From Xenorhabdus bovienii (GTDB lineage: Bacteria; Pseudomonadota; Gammaproteobacteria; Enterobacterales; Enterobacteriaceae): a DNA stretch of 64,000 nt. Numbering within the stretch: position 1 is the first letter of the stretch; every line of letters starts with the position of its first letter. The translations under genes were made by a program, and so were the position numbers. Of the stretch, positions 21,718 through 31,537 are shown in pieces. A model generated the notes under the pieces. It ran no database searches and was not told the DNA's origin. It saw only the letters and a program-made list of their open reading frames with translations. Where the stretch lies: NCBI RefSeq assembly GCF_024721015.1, contig NZ_JANAIF010000010.1, forward strand, positions 18,691 to 82,690. Reading direction: 5' to 3'.

Positions 21718-21817
21718 TAAGCCCAATATTTTTTAATATACTTGTAACTATAATAAAATCCATCACAATAATGAGAGAACTTCCCCCTCCGTGTAATGTG
21801 AAACACTACGAAAATTA

Positions 21818-21833
21818 AGTGACTAAAGTCACA
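21818..21833. promoter_or_regulatory. candidate CRP-binding site upstream of tctCBA
   Basis: AGTGA-N6-TCACA matches the CRP half-sites at nine of ten positions, centred about 124 bp upstream of the tctC start. Catabolite control of tricarboxylate uptake would be expected. Confidence 0.55.
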
Positions 21834-21948
21834 TTCAGATACTTTTTATTGTTAATGAAAGGTAAATGAAAGGTTTCGCATTTATAAATAAAATGCTCCT
21901 GATATTTGTCAACTTATTCTCTTTGCTGGAGCTATGTGAGGAATCAAA

Positions 21949-22923
21949 ATGAAAAAATTCAATATGTTATTAGCAACTACCTGCTTACTTTTCTGTGCCA
22001 ATACCTTAGCAACCAATGCCCCTAATAGAACCGAATGCATTGCACCAGCCAAACCCGGTGGTGGCTTTGATTTAACCTGTAAGTTAGTTCAGGTTTCATT
22101 ATTGGATAGCAAAGCCATCAATACGCCTATGCGGGTGACTTTCATGCCCGGGGGTGTCGGTGCGGTTGCCTATAATTCCATTGTGGCCCAGCGTTCTGCT
22201 GAGCCCGGAACTATCGTAGCTTTTTCTGGTGGTTCTCTGCTGAATCTTTCCCAAGGGAAATTTGGCCGTTACAACGTGAATGATGTGCGCTGGCTGGCAA
22301 GCGTCGGTACTGACTACGGTATGATCGCCGTTCGTAGTGATTCGCCTTACAAGACCCTGCCAGATCTCATGGAGGCATTCAAAAAAGATCCTACCAGCAT
22401 TGTATTCGGTGCAGGTGCATCCATCGGCAGCCAGGATTGGATGAAAACAGCATTACTGGCGAAAGAGGTTGGGATTGATCCACGCAAAATGCGCTATGTC
22501 GCGTTTGAAGGGGGTGGCGAACCCATCACTGCCCTACTTGGTAATCATATTCAGGTCGTTTCCGGCGATCTGAGTGAAACTCTGCCTTATCTCAGTGGTG
22601 ATAAAATTCGTGTTCTTGCGGTCTATGCTGATAAACGCCTGAGTGGTAATTTAGCACGTATTCCAACAGCCAAAGAGCAGGGTTATAACCTCGTCTGGCC
22701 AATTATTCGCGGTTTTTACATAGGGCCAAAAGTCACTGATGAACACTACCAATGGTGGGTAGAGACATTTAACAAACTGCAACAAACAGAAGAGTTCAAA
22801 AAGCAACGCGAGCTACGTGGGCTCTTTGAATTCAACATGACCGGCAAGGAATTGGACGACTATGTGAAAAAACAAGTTGCCCAATACCATGAGCTGGCCA
22901 AATCCTTTGGTTTAGCAAAATAA
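21949..22923 (+). CDS. tctC: tricarboxylate-binding periplasmic protein TctC
   Basis: The protein has 324 residues starting at ATG 21949 behind GAGGAA. It has a cleavable signal peptide (about residues 1-21, MLLATTCLLFCANTLA). The mature part has the TctC-family opening ECIAPAKPGGGFDLTCKL, GGVGAVAYNSIV and the region FGAGASIGSQDWM that contacts the ligand carboxylates. It delivers citrate or related tricarboxylates to the TctAB membrane complex. It is first in tctC-tctB-tctA, 13 bp before tctB. Confidence 0.95.
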   Translation: MKKFNMLLATTCLLFCANTLATNAPNRTECIAPAKPGGGFDLTCKLVQVSLLDSKAINTPMRVTFMPGGVGAVAYNSIVAQRSAEPGTIVAFSGGSLLNLSQGKFGRYNVNDVRWLASVGTDYGMIAVRSDSPYKTLPDLMEAFKKDPTSIVFGAGASIGSQDWMKTALLAKEVGIDPRKMRYVAFEGGGEPITALLGNHIQVVSGDLSETLPYLSGDKIRVLAVYADKRLSGNLARIPTAKEQGYNLVWPIIRGFYIGPKVTDEHYQWWVETFNKLQQTEEFKKQRELRGLFEFNMTGKELDDYVKKQVAQYHELAKSFGLAK

Positions 22924-22936
22924 CAGGAGTGTCACC

Positions 22937-23368
22937 ATGAGCGATCGTATATTTGCCGTTGTATGGCTGGTACTGTGTGGGATCGGGCTAACCATTGGCT
23001 GGGGCATTCACAGTGAATACAGCTACGAACCCTTAGGACCCCGACCATTTCCAATCGCCATTATTTCGTTAATGGCACTCTGTTCTTTGTTACTGCTATT
23101 CAAAAAACCTGAGCCCACCCAGTGGCCTACAGCACAAGTATTACGCCGCTTACTGTTGTTGATTACCTCATTAGTCGTTTATGCATGGACATTTGAGTGG
23201 CTGGGCTTTCCTCTGGCAACGACGTTACTAACCATCAGTGTGGCGTTACTGTTTAACGCTAAACTTCCTGCGGCGATCATTTCCGGCGTGTTTCTTGGTG
23301 TCTCGCTCTTTTTTGCATTTGATCGCCTGTTAGATGTCACTTTGCCACTCGGCAATTGGCTAAAATAA
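22937..23368 (+). CDS. tctB: tricarboxylate transporter small membrane subunit TctB
   Basis: The protein has 143 residues with four predicted membrane helices (about 5-25, 37-55, 70-90 and 95-130), as expected of the small subunit of the tripartite tricarboxylate transporter. The start ATG has AGGAG nine bases upstream. It lies between tctC and tctA with gaps of 13 and 11 bp. Confidence 0.9.
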   Translation: MSDRIFAVVWLVLCGIGLTIGWGIHSEYSYEPLGPRPFPIAIISLMALCSLLLLFKKPEPTQWPTAQVLRRLLLLITSLVVYAWTFEWLGFPLATTLLTISVALLFNAKLPAAIISGVFLGVSLFFAFDRLLDVTLPLGNWLK

Positions 23369-23379
23369 GGAGAATGTAA

Positions 23380-24891
23380 ATGATGGATACTTGGATATAT
23401 CTGAGTCAGGGTTTTGAAGTCGCATTAATGCCCAAAAACTTAGTCATTGCGTTAATCGGCTGTTTTATTGGTACTGTTGTCGGCATGCTCCCCGGCCTTG
23501 GCCCAATCAATGGTGTGGCTATCTTGCTACCATTGGCTTTTGCATTGAAATTACCTGCGGAATCCGCCTTAATTTTATTGGCAACGGTCTATATTGGCTG
23601 TGAATATGGGGGCCGAATTTCTTCAATTCTGCTGAATGTGCCAGGAGATGCCGCTGCGATTATGACAGCGCTTGATGGTCATCCGATGGCAAAACAAGGA
23701 AAAGCCGGTGTTGCTCTCTCTATTTCTGCGGTCAGTTCGTTTTGTGGCTCACTTTTAGCCATTACTGGAATTATCCTGTTCGCGCCTATTCTGGCAAAGT
23801 GGTCTTTGGCATTTGGGCCAGCCGAATATTTTGCCCTGATGGTTTTTGCTATCGCCTGTCTCGGCAGCATGATGAGCCAGAATCCTATCAAGTCTTTACT
23901 CGTCGCCTTAATCGGTTTGAGCTTGGCTACAGTCGGAGTTGATGCCAATACTGGGGTTTATCGTTTCACCTTTGATAGCGTCCATCTCTCTGATGGCATT
24001 CAATTTATTGTCGTCGTTATTGGCCTGTTTTCAGTCAGTGAAATTCTGTTGATGCTGGAGAGCACCTCTGCGGGACAAAAAGTGATAAGTAAAACCGGAC
24101 GCCTGCTTTTCAATAAAAAAGAAGCCGCAGTTTGTACTGGGCCAATATTACGCTCCTCAGTGATTGGGTTCTTCGTGGGTATCCTGCCCGGTGCTGGGGC
24201 AACGATTGCCAGTGCAATCACCTATATGACGGAAAAACGGATCAGCGGGAATAGCGATTCCTTTGGCAAAGGTGATATTCGTGGTGTGGCAGCGCCAGAA
24301 GCAGCTAATAATGCTTCAGCCTGTGGTTCATTCATTCCCATGCTCACCCTCGGTGTACCCGGTTCTGGGACAACAGCCGTCATGATAGGTGCTCTGACCC
24401 TCTATAACATCACCCCCGGCCCCGCTATGTTCACAGAGCAACCGGATATCGTCTGGGGATTAATCGCCGCCTTACTGATCGCCAACATTTTATTGCTGAT
24501 CATGAATATTCCGATGATTGGGATATTTACCCGTATGTTGAATATTCCCTTGTGGTTTTTAGTCCCCGCCATTGCCATCGTGTCAGCAGTTGGCGTTTAT
24601 GCCGTACACAGTACGACATTTGATCTTATGCTGATGGTTGGATTGGGCGTTTTTGGTTATATCCTCAGAAAAATGAATTTCCCGATGTCACCGCTTATTT
24701 TGGGATTTGTATTAGGTGAAATGCTGGAGCAAAACCTGAGACGCGCACTATCAATCAGTAACGGAAATTTCGAGATCCTGTGGAGCAGCACCATTGCCCA
24801 AACTTTACTGGTACTCGGTGCATTAGTGATTATTATTCCACCTGTTTTACGGATAATGAATAAACGCCGTAATAAAAACACGGCCGCATAA
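23380..24891 (+). CDS. tctA: tricarboxylate transporter large membrane subunit TctA
   Basis: The protein has 503 residues and about eleven or twelve membrane helices. Family signatures are [21 protein letters not shown] near the N-terminus and the related second-half motif [19 protein letters not shown], plus [20 protein letters not shown]. It is the Na+- or H+-coupled permease of the TctABC system, working in the inner membrane with TctB. SD AAGGAGAA precedes ATGATG at 23380; a hairpin terminator follows the stop. Confidence 0.95.
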   Translation: MMDTWIYLSQGFEVALMPKNLVIALIGCFIGTVVGMLPGLGPINGVAILLPLAFALKLPAESALILLATVYIGCEYGGRISSILLNVPGDAAAIMTALDGHPMAKQGKAGVALSISAVSSFCGSLLAITGIILFAPILAKWSLAFGPAEYFALMVFAIACLGSMMSQNPIKSLLVALIGLSLATVGVDANTGVYRFTFDSVHLSDGIQFIVVVIGLFSVSEILLMLESTSAGQKVISKTGRLLFNKKEAAVCTGPILRSSVIGFFVGILPGAGATIASAITYMTEKRISGNSDSFGKGDIRGVAAPEAANNASACGSFIPMLTLGVPGSGTTAVMIGALTLYNITPGPAMFTEQPDIVWGLIAALLIANILLLIMNIPMIGIFTRMLNIPLWFLVPAIAIVSAVGVYAVHSTTFDLMLMVGLGVFGYILRKMNFPMSPLILGFVLGEMLEQNLRRALSISNGNFEILWSSTIAQTLLVLGALVIIIPPVLRIMNKRRNKNTAA

Positions 24892-24900
24892 ATTAAAATA

Positions 24901-24930
24901 GCCAATCCATCTAATCAATGGATTGGCTTT
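24901..24930. terminator. terminator between tctA and fabB
   Basis: The stem GCCAATCCAT / ATGGATTGGC (10 bp, 7-nt loop) is followed by TTTCATTTT on the plus strand; the minus strand also ends in a T-rich tract, so it may serve both converging operons. Confidence 0.75.
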
Positions 24931-24965
24931 CATTTTAACTAATGAATTTTTCAGTCGTCAGAAAA

Positions 24966-26180
24966 TCAGTTCGAATATTTACGCATCACCAGGGACGCAT
25001 TTGTACCGCCGAACCCGAAGCTATTGGACATCACTGTTCTTAGCTCGCGTTTGGTAGGTTCAGTGATAATATTCATACCTGACGCATTCTCATCCAAGTT
25101 ATCAATATTAATACTTGGCGCAATAATGCCATGTTCCAGCATTAATAGACTGTAAATTGCTTCGTGCGCACCAGCCGCCCCCAAAGAGTGCCCCGTCATC
25201 GCTTTGGTGGCCGAAATAGCAGGGGTGTTGTCACCAAACACTTCGCGGATAGCTCCCAACTCTTTCAAGTCACCAATCGGGGTCGATGTTCCGTGGGTAT
25301 TGATGTAATCCACGCCACCTTCAATACCGTCGAGAGCTAGCTTCATGCAGCGAACAGCTCCCTCACCAGAAGGCGCGACCATATCTGCGCCATCAGAATT
25401 TGCCCCATAACCGATGATTTCAGCATATATATGTGCGCCACGAGCTAATGCGTGCTCTAATTCTTCAACCACAACGATACCGCCACCGCCAGCAATGACA
25501 AAACCGTCACGCCCCTGATCATAAGTGCGGGAAGCGAGTTCTGGTGTTTCGTTATATTTAGTAGAAAGCGCTCCCATTGCATCAAATTCACAGGCCATTT
25601 CCCAGCTCAGTTCTTCACCGCCGCCGGCAAAAATAACATCCTGCTTACCAAGCTGGATCAATTCAACCGCGTGTCCAATACAATGCGCAGAAGTCGAACA
25701 GGCAGAACTAATGGAATAGTTCACCCCTTTGATTTTAAATGGTGTTGCCAGACAGGCTGATACACCAGAAGCCATTGCCCGCGTCACCATATAAGGCCCA
25801 ACGCCACGCAGCCCTTTGGCTCGCATACCATCCGATCCATTAACCTGATTACGTGGAGAACCACCACCTGAACCCACAACCAGACCAGTGCGCAAATTGG
25901 AAACTTGCTCATCAGACAAACCAGAATCTTTAATCGCTTCATCCATTGCAAGATAAGCATAAATAGATGAATCGCTCATAAAACGCTGAGTTTTACGATC
26001 AATGAGACCTGATATATCCAGTTTTATATTACCCCAGACGTGGCTACGAAGCCCCATCTCTTTGAATTCTTCAGAAAAAGTTATCCCGGAACGGCCTTCT
26101 CTCAGAGACTCCAGCACCTCTTTCTGGTTATTACCAATACTGGAAACAATCCCCAGACCAGTGATTACTGCACGTTTCAT
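24966..26180 (-). CDS. fabB: beta-ketoacyl-ACP synthase I FabB
   Basis: The protein has 404 residues, essentially the E. coli length. The catalytic Cys is in [16 protein letters not shown] (about residue 163); the two active-site His are in [11 protein letters not shown] and [16 protein letters not shown]; the C-terminal [17 protein letters not shown] is typical. It elongates acyl-ACP and is essential for the unsaturated fatty-acid branch. Its promoter carries FabR- and FadR-like boxes. It is divergent from mnmC. Confidence 0.98.
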   Translation of the reverse strand: MKRAVITGLGIVSSIGNNQKEVLESLREGRSGITFSEEFKEMGLRSHVWGNIKLDISGLIDRKTQRFMSDSSIYAYLAMDEAIKDSGLSDEQVSNLRTGLVVGSGGGSPRNQVNGSDGMRAKGLRGVGPYMVTRAMASGVSACLATPFKIKGVNYSISSACSTSAHCIGHAVELIQLGKQDVIFAGGGEELSWEMACEFDAMGALSTKYNETPELASRTYDQGRDGFVIAGGGGIVVVEELEHALARGAHIYAEIIGYGANSDGADMVAPSGEGAVRCMKLALDGIEGGVDYINTHGTSTPIGDLKELGAIREVFGDNTPAISATKAMTGHSLGAAGAHEAIYSLLMLEHGIIAPSINIDNLDENASGMNIITEPTKRELRTVMSNSFGFGGTNASLVMRKYSN

Positions 26181-26226
26181 TCATTACCTCATCATTTTTA
26201 CCTGCGGGATTTCTGCCCCGCACTTT

Positions 26227-26244
26227 AGCGTACACTTGTACGCC
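26227..26244 (-). promoter_or_regulatory. FabR operator upstream of fabB
   Basis: The palindrome GCGTACA-AG-TGTACGC (minus strand) matches the FabR box known from E. coli fabA and fabB, lying 47-64 bp upstream of the fabB start and immediately downstream of the FadR-like site. Confidence 0.8.
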
Positions 26245-26245
26245 G

Positions 26246-26262
26246 AACAAGTCCGATCAGGT
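26246..26262 (-). promoter_or_regulatory. FadR-binding site upstream of fabB
   Basis: The minus strand reads ACCTGATCGGACTTGTT, close to the FadR 17-mer found at E. coli fabA (CTGATCGGACTTGTT shared). FadR at this place activates unsaturated fatty-acid synthesis genes. Confidence 0.8.
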
Positions 26263-26379
26263 TAAAAATTCACGGAAAAGTTGATCTGGACTCAAGTGTT
26301 AACTTTTCTCACGGGTGGTACAACAGTATGAACACCGTTAAAATCTCATATTATTCTTGTCAACCATACAGGCATTATT

Positions 26380-28431
26380 GTGAAAAACAGTGCTATCAGC
26401 AGCGCAACCCTAAACTGGAATGAACAGGGTACACCCGTTTCTGAGCAGTTTGATGATGTTTATTTTTCAAATCAAGATGGCTTGGAAGAAACTTTATATG
26501 TATTTTTAAAAGGTAATCATTTTCCCCAACGTTTTAATACGCACTCCCGCCCTGATTGTATTATTGCCGAAACTGGATTCGGTACTGGATTGAATTTCCT
26601 GACACTTTGTCGAGCTTTTTCAATCTTTAGACAACAACATCCTGATGCATCTTTAAAACGGCTTCATTACATCAGTTTTGAAAAATACCCATTAACGACA
26701 GCAGACTTGAAGACTGCGCATCAGCGCTGGCCAGAACTTCAAATATTTTCTGAAGAGTTATGTCAGCAATGGCCTTTACCTCTTGGGGGCTGCCACAGGC
26801 TAATGCTGAATAATGGCGCTGTCACACTGGATCTCTGGTTTGGTGACGTAAATGATCTATTACCGAGGATAAATTCGAATCTAACTGGAAAAATTGATGC
26901 TTGGTTTTTAGATGGTTTTGCACCATCCAAAAACCCGCAGATGTGGAGCGAACAACTGTTCACTGCAATGGCAAGATTTTCTCGTCCAGAAGGAACATTT
27001 GCGACATTTACGTCAGCTGGAGTCGTTCGACGTGGATTGCAGGGAGCCGGATTTGATGTCAAGAAAATAAAAGGCTTTGGACACAAAAGAGAGATGCTGA
27101 CAGGGGTTCTAGCTCCATCAGCACATTCCCCTCTTTCCTCATCAGGTACTCCATGGTTTGCTCGACAAGCAGCTACCGATACCGATGATATCGCTATCAT
27201 TGGTGGCGGCATCGCCAGTGTATTAACTGCACTTGCCCTATTACGCCGGGGCGCGAAAGTTACACTGTATTGCCAAGATAACCAACCCGCACAAAATGCA
27301 TCAGGCAATCAGCAGGGAGCCATTTACCCGTTGCTGAATGGCCGTGACGACTTACTGGAACGTTTCTTTATCTCCGCCTTTACCTTTGCCCGCCGTCAAT
27401 ATGATCAGCTAATTGATGAAAATGTTTCCTTTGATTATCAATGGTGCGGTGTCAGCCAGTTGGCTTACGATGAAAAAAGTGACAAAAAAATTGCCAAGAT
27501 GCTGCAAACATCGTGGTTAGAAGAGATTGCAATTGGAATGGATCGCCAGCAATTGAGCCAAGCGAGTGGATTAGATGTTAATTATCATGGTATCCACTAT
27601 CCACAGGGAGGATGGTTATCTCCGGCTCAATTGACTCAGGAGGCCATCAATCTGGCAGAACAGCGTGGAATGCTCACCTATTTCAACCACAAAATAACTC
27701 AATTAGTTCAAGATGAATACGGTTGGCAGTTGCATATTGAGCACCAGGGGCAATCGCTGCACAAAAACCACAAAGTCGTTATCATTGCTAATGGACACTG
27801 CCTGCCGCAATTTACACAAACTGAAAAACTTCCCGTTACTGCTGCTCGTGGACAAGTCAGCCATATCCCGACCTCTACCCGTCTCAGCCAACTGAACAAC
27901 GTACTGTGTTACGATGGCTATCTGACTCCTGTTAATCCTCACAATCAACATCATTGTATCGGTGCCAGCTATCAGCGAGGGAAAGTTGATACTCAGTATT
28001 CTTCCGCAGAACAACAAGAAAATCGTGATCGTTTATTGAAATCTTTACCCGATGTCGATTGGGTGAAACAGGTCAATATTTCAGAAGCGAAATCCCGTCA
28101 AGGTATACGATGTGTTATTCGGGATCATATGCCGATGGTTGGCAATGTGCCTATTTTCAGTGAAATTATGGACAAATATGCCGGTTTATCTCAACGGATA
28201 AACACTTATGAGACAATTGAAGAATCTCCTTGTTATCCTGATTTATTTGTCATTGGTGCATTGGGTTCCCGTGGATTATGTTCTGCTCCGTTGAGCGCAG
28301 AATTACTCGCAGGGCAGATTTTTGGTGAAGCTCTACCACTTGATGATGAAACATTGGCGACCTTGCATCCAAACCGATTCTGGGTCAGAAAACTATTACG
28401 AGGCAAAGAAGTTAAAGCTGGAAAGCCATAA
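26380..28431 (+). CDS. mnmC: bifunctional tRNA 5-methylaminomethyl-2-thiouridine biosynthesis protein MnmC
   Basis: The protein has 683 residues and a GTG start at 26380. The N-terminal methyltransferase domain (about 1-250) has the SAM motif [14 protein letters not shown] and [17 protein letters not shown]. The C-terminal FAD oxidoreductase domain (about 265-660) starts with the dinucleotide loop [25 protein letters not shown] and includes [11 protein letters not shown]. It completes mnm5s2U at the wobble base of several tRNAs: the oxidase removes the carboxymethyl group and the methyltransferase adds a methyl. E. coli has the same fabB/mnmC divergent arrangement. Confidence 0.96.
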   Translation: MKNSAISSATLNWNEQGTPVSEQFDDVYFSNQDGLEETLYVFLKGNHFPQRFNTHSRPDCIIAETGFGTGLNFLTLCRAFSIFRQQHPDASLKRLHYISFEKYPLTTADLKTAHQRWPELQIFSEELCQQWPLPLGGCHRLMLNNGAVTLDLWFGDVNDLLPRINSNLTGKIDAWFLDGFAPSKNPQMWSEQLFTAMARFSRPEGTFATFTSAGVVRRGLQGAGFDVKKIKGFGHKREMLTGVLAPSAHSPLSSSGTPWFARQAATDTDDIAIIGGGIASVLTALALLRRGAKVTLYCQDNQPAQNASGNQQGAIYPLLNGRDDLLERFFISAFTFARRQYDQLIDENVSFDYQWCGVSQLAYDEKSDKKIAKMLQTSWLEEIAIGMDRQQLSQASGLDVNYHGIHYPQGGWLSPAQLTQEAINLAEQRGMLTYFNHKITQLVQDEYGWQLHIEHQGQSLHKNHKVVIIANGHCLPQFTQTEKLPVTAARGQVSHIPTSTRLSQLNNVLCYDGYLTPVNPHNQHHCIGASYQRGKVDTQYSSAEQQENRDRLLKSLPDVDWVKQVNISEAKSRQGIRCVIRDHMPMVGNVPIFSEIMDKYAGLSQRINTYETIEESPCYPDLFVIGALGSRGLCSAPLSAELLAGQIFGEALPLDDETLATLHPNRFWVRKLLRGKEVKAGKP

Positions 28432-28455
28432 ATCACACACTATAAAATCATATAT

Positions 28456-28490
28456 CTGCATCAGGCACAGTGAAACAGTGTTTGATGCAG
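28456..28490 (+). terminator. hairpin downstream of mnmC
   Basis: The arms CTGCATCA and TGATGCAG flank a 19-nt loop, 25 bp after the mnmC stop. It lacks a U-run, so termination is uncertain; it might instead mark an mRNA 3' end. Confidence 0.35.
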
Positions 28491-28521
28491 AGTAACAACC
28501 CGCAGTCTCTATTCTCAAAAC

Positions 28522-29055
28522 TCAATCGTGACAATCTGTTGTAACAACCAAACGCTTCATCGCACAGCGTTGATTTTCTGCAAACCCATATTCAATTTCA
28601 CGTTGCAGGATCTGACACAAAGCACCAGTAATTTGCCGAGGTTCTAAGATAGAAAACCCCAGTCGCTGATAAAATGGGGCGTTCCAATTTATATGACGAA
28701 AAGTTGTCAACGTGACAGCCTGAAAGCCGCGCTGTTCAGCAACCTGAATAACGGTATCAATCAACGCCTTTCCTATACCTTTCTTCTGCCAATCCCCATG
28801 CACCGAGAGTTCCATAATATGTAAGCCATCATCCAACGGTTTTGCCAGAATAAAACCGACAGGCTGATTATCGCCATTCAGGGCAATCCAACTATTCTGT
28901 TGCGAAATATAATCTAAATGCTGCTGTTCCGTGTGGACATTGCCATTAGCAATCCATGCCAATTCAGGTGTCGAGAGAAATAGCTGACCCGCTGATCGTT
29001 CTATTGCTGGTAATACTCCGGCATCTAATATCTGTGTTGGACGAATAAAAAACAT
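28522..29055 (-). CDS. GNAT-family N-acetyltransferase
   Basis: The protein has 177 residues. The acetyl-CoA-binding GNAT core is clear: LHIMELSVHGDWQKKGIGKA (motif A, Q/RxxGxG/A form QKKGIGKA) and, after it, AVTLTTFRHINWNAPFYQRLGF (motif B). The substrate is unknown. The start ATG has GAGGG upstream. It is convergent with mnmC and not part of the E. coli backbone at this place, so it is an accessory gene. It sits downstream of two coiled-coil genes on the same strand. Confidence 0.85.
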   Translation of the reverse strand: MFFIRPTQILDAGVLPAIERSAGQLFLSTPELAWIANGNVHTEQQHLDYISQQNSWIALNGDNQPVGFILAKPLDDGLHIMELSVHGDWQKKGIGKALIDTVIQVAEQRGFQAVTLTTFRHINWNAPFYQRLGFSILEPRQITGALCQILQREIEYGFAENQRCAMKRLVVTTDCHD

Positions 29056-29148
29056 GTCTTACCCTCAGTCTGTTAAAGACATTTATCAAATCCACTAATA
29101 CTAATGATAAAAAGAGTAAATAAATAATTAATTTATCATTGTGATAAT

Positions 29149-29700
29149 TCAAATCATAAATTTCATAGCTGCAATAACGATCCCAGAGAAACCAAACATC
29201 ATTGTCACCATCCATTTGGTTTGATCCGCCATTTTCTTATATATCAATGATATTTCTTTATGAATAGCCGCAGTGTTTTTATGCCCTGATGCTATTTCCT
29301 TATGTATAGAAGATATATCTTTGTGTATAGAAGATATTTCCTTTCGCATCAAGGACATTTCTTTATTTACAGTTGTTATTTCTTGATGAATAATTTTTTT
29401 AACTGACAAAATCTCGTTATGAATAATACTCTTAACCGATGAAATTTCGTTATGAACTAACGCCTTAACAGATTCAATATCGGCTTTTGTCGCATAGTTG
29501 GATTTTATCACTGACACATCCGTTTTTAACTGGGCAACATTCGACTCCAGGTTTTCTACTCTTTTTTCAATTTGTTCACTCATATCTCTTCTTTCTATCT
29601 CTGTTGACTGGCTGAAATTAACGGGTTTAGATAATAAAAATGCAGCTTTATCTACAGCATAGTCCTTCCCAATATTAACGGAGTGAGTTGCCTGCTTCAT
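29149..29700 (-). CDS. coiled-coil protein with C-terminal membrane anchor (tandem paralogue 1)
   Basis: The protein has 183 residues from ATG 29700, which is preceded by a near-perfect AGGAGGTGA. A second in-frame ATG at 29583 (M40, [11 protein letters not shown]) also has a good AGAAGAG site, so two products are possible. Residues 41-160 are a long heptad-rich coiled coil with repeating units of about 7 and 11 residues (such as [19 protein letters not shown]), ending in a hydrophobic C-terminal segment ([20 protein letters not shown]). It resembles XhlA/DUF1640-type coiled-coil anchor proteins in architecture only; the function is unknown. The 97-residue neighbour is a shorter version. Confidence 0.7.
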   Translation of the reverse strand: MKQATHSVNIGKDYAVDKAAFLLSKPVNFSQSTEIERRDMSEQIEKRVENLESNVAQLKTDVSVIKSNYATKADIESVKALVHNEISSVKSIIHNEILSVKKIIHQEITTVNKEMSLMRKEISSIHKDISSIHKEIASGHKNTAAIHKEISLIYKKMADQTKWMVTMMFGFSGIVIAAMKFMI

Positions 29701-29799
29701 CCTATCACCTCCTGAAATATCTGTTTTCGGTTTGGTTTATCGACAGACACACCTTATGCGTTTAATATCTTAGTCAATCTATTCTTACTCTATTATTTA

Positions 29800-30093
29800 T
29801 CAAAGCATATACTTCATTGCCGCAATAATTATCCCGCTAAAACCAACCATCATCGTCATCATCCATTTAGTTTGATCCGCTATTGTCTTATATATCTTCG
29901 ATACCTCCTTATGAATAGGTGACATTTCTTTGCGCACCGATGAAATCTCGTTATGAACTAACGCCTTGACAGATTCAATATCGGCCTTCGTCGCATAGTT
30001 GGATTTTATCACTGCCACATCCGTTTTTAACTGGGCAACATCCGACTCCAGGTTTTCCACTCTTTTTTCGAATTTACTAAATCTTACATCCAT
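29800..30093 (-). CDS. short coiled-coil protein with C-terminal membrane anchor (tandem paralogue 2)
   Basis: The protein has 97 residues. It shares with its neighbour the blocks [36 protein letters not shown] and the C-terminal DQTKWM-TMM-GFSGI-IAAMK membrane segment, but has far fewer coiled-coil repeats between them. The pair clearly arose by duplication with expansion or loss of the repeat region. An AGGG site lies upstream of the ATG. The function is unknown. Confidence 0.7.
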   Translation of the reverse strand: MDVRFSKFEKRVENLESDVAQLKTDVAVIKSNYATKADIESVKALVHNEISSVRKEMSPIHKEVSKIYKTIADQTKWMMTMMVGFSGIIIAAMKYML

Positions 30094-30665
30094 AGCAATG
30101 CCCTATTTATAGGTTTAAGTTACCTAATCAGCTAATGAAATGTTCCATTCCCATCATCTCATCACAACAATTTAGCATTACTGTTCTTATAAATCATCAC
30201 TCATTCAACTAATATCCATCTACTTTTCTTCATTAACCAATATTTTTCATCCATTCATTAAAAAAACAATATATTTTTATACTACATTAAAGATATATAG
30301 AAAATAACCCCTACCAATCACAAAGAATAATTAATTAAAACAAAATATACATTATTAACATTTTTAATGGCTATAGGTTATAACTATAATTATTTTAATT
30401 CCTAAGTAAATAAAAATTCATTCTATTCTGATAACTAACTTTAGAAAATATTTATATATATCCTGATAACTTTAATATCTTGTTTTATTTAATCTTAAAA
30501 AACAAATAAATATTCCCATCTCTCTATTTTTTATAATTATTTTATGAGTTTTGTGAAACATTACGCATTTCTTTGTAATTAGAAATAATAATTACACCGA
30601 CATAACAGAAAAAATAAAGGGGCTATATGAATAACCCCAAATACAAGTTATTTATAATCAATTAA
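30094..30665. other. AT-rich intergenic region
   Basis: 570 bp of very AT-rich DNA between the coiled-coil paralogues and yfcL. It presumably contains the promoter of the paralogues. I see no gene, no strong hairpin and no recognisable operator. Confidence 0.5.
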
Positions 30666-30941
30666 TTAGTCTTTCGCACTATCCAGTAGCCTTTGCCATG
30701 TCGATAAAACTAAAACCTGATCTGGTGGAGCCAGCTCTCCTGCCTTGATAGCCCTATGGATGCTCTCTTCAACACGCTGATGGAGCTGTTCAATAGTATT
30801 AGCACCTTCTAGTTCCAACTCAGCAACAGCCAATGTCAGATGCCCACGGAGATATCCACCAGCAAATAATTCGTCATCACTGGCATCTTCAACCCTGTCA
30901 TCTATATGTGCCAGAATGCGTGTTTCAAACTCTGCGAGCAT
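30666..30941 (-). CDS. yfcL: YfcL family protein
   Basis: A 91-residue acidic protein (E. coli YfcL is 92). It matches YfcL in length, acidic composition and position: in E. coli yfcL also follows epmC on the same strand. Recognisable stretches are MLAEFETRILAHIDD and SDDELFAGGYLRGHLTLAVA. No function is known. It lies 22 bp after epmC in the yfcA-epmC-yfcL group. Confidence 0.88.
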   Translation of the reverse strand: MLAEFETRILAHIDDRVEDASDDELFAGGYLRGHLTLAVAELELEGANTIEQLHQRVEESIHRAIKAGELAPPDQVLVLSTWQRLLDSAKD

Positions 30942-30963
30942 TATGTTTCCTCAAAATCAAATA

Positions 30964-31515
30964 TCAGTTAGCAAAAGGATCTTCCGGACAAGGAAAGTGT
31001 TCTGCTGTTAGTGGGGGCGTATTGTAGAACGAGTGTAGTCCTTGAATAAAGCGCGCTGCTCGTGTGGGTATTCCGTTTTCAAGGTATGTGATAACTTGCG
31101 CATGGACTTTACACTGAAAAGCAAAACGATCCGGCTCGCAATCCCCTTCAAGATTGTCACAACTGACGTTGAAAGGAAAACCCGCTGCCATACAGAATAA
31201 CCATTCCAACGCCTGTGGTTTGATTTCGACTTGCTCAAATTCAGACTGAGTTTGAGCATCACGCCCATCAGGGCAGTACCAGTAACCAAAATCGACCCGT
31301 TTGCGGCGCTCTTTACCCGCAATGCACCAATGCGATATTTCATGCAAACCACTGGCATAAAAACCATGGGCAAACACTATCCGGTTGTAGCCAACTTGAT
31401 CATCTACGGGCAGATAAATCGGCTCATCATCACCTTTTATCAAACGTGTATTACAGTCATCGCTAAAGCAATTGTCAAAAATTTCAATGAGTTGTTGGTA
31501 GTGATGTACAGTCAT
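30964..31515 (-). CDS. epmC: elongation factor P hydroxylase EpmC
   Basis: The protein has 183 residues (E. coli YfcM/EpmC 182). The conserved metal-binding centre appears as FYASGLHEISHWCIAGKERR (HExxH-like HEISH), followed by VDFGYWYCPDGR and EVEIKPQALEWLF. EpmC hydroxylates the beta-lysylated Lys of elongation factor P. It sits 22 bp after yfcA and 22 bp before yfcL. Confidence 0.94.
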   Translation of the reverse strand: MTVHHYQQLIEIFDNCFSDDCNTRLIKGDDEPIYLPVDDQVGYNRIVFAHGFYASGLHEISHWCIAGKERRKRVDFGYWYCPDGRDAQTQSEFEQVEIKPQALEWLFCMAAGFPFNVSCDNLEGDCEPDRFAFQCKVHAQVITYLENGIPTRAARFIQGLHSFYNTPPLTAEHFPCPEDPFAN

Positions 31516-31537
31516 GTATTAATGCAAGATCCTAAAA

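Larger units (their letters stand above)
21088..21948. other. long AT-rich regulatory region between tctD and tctC
   Basis: This 860-bp non-coding region separates the divergent tctDE and tctCBA operons. It contains a 13-bp perfect inverted repeat (21681-21717) and a CRP-like site (21818-21833). No reading frame with coding character was found. It is much longer than a simple divergent promoter needs, so it may hold a small RNA or remnants of lost DNA. Confidence 0.55.

Noticed and set aside
29149..29560. Coiled-coil repeats as a CRISPR-like or tandem DNA repeat array
   Set aside because: The periodicity is at protein level (heptad-like) within an open frame; DNA units are degenerate and there are no spacers. 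No CRISPR array was seen anywhere in the window.
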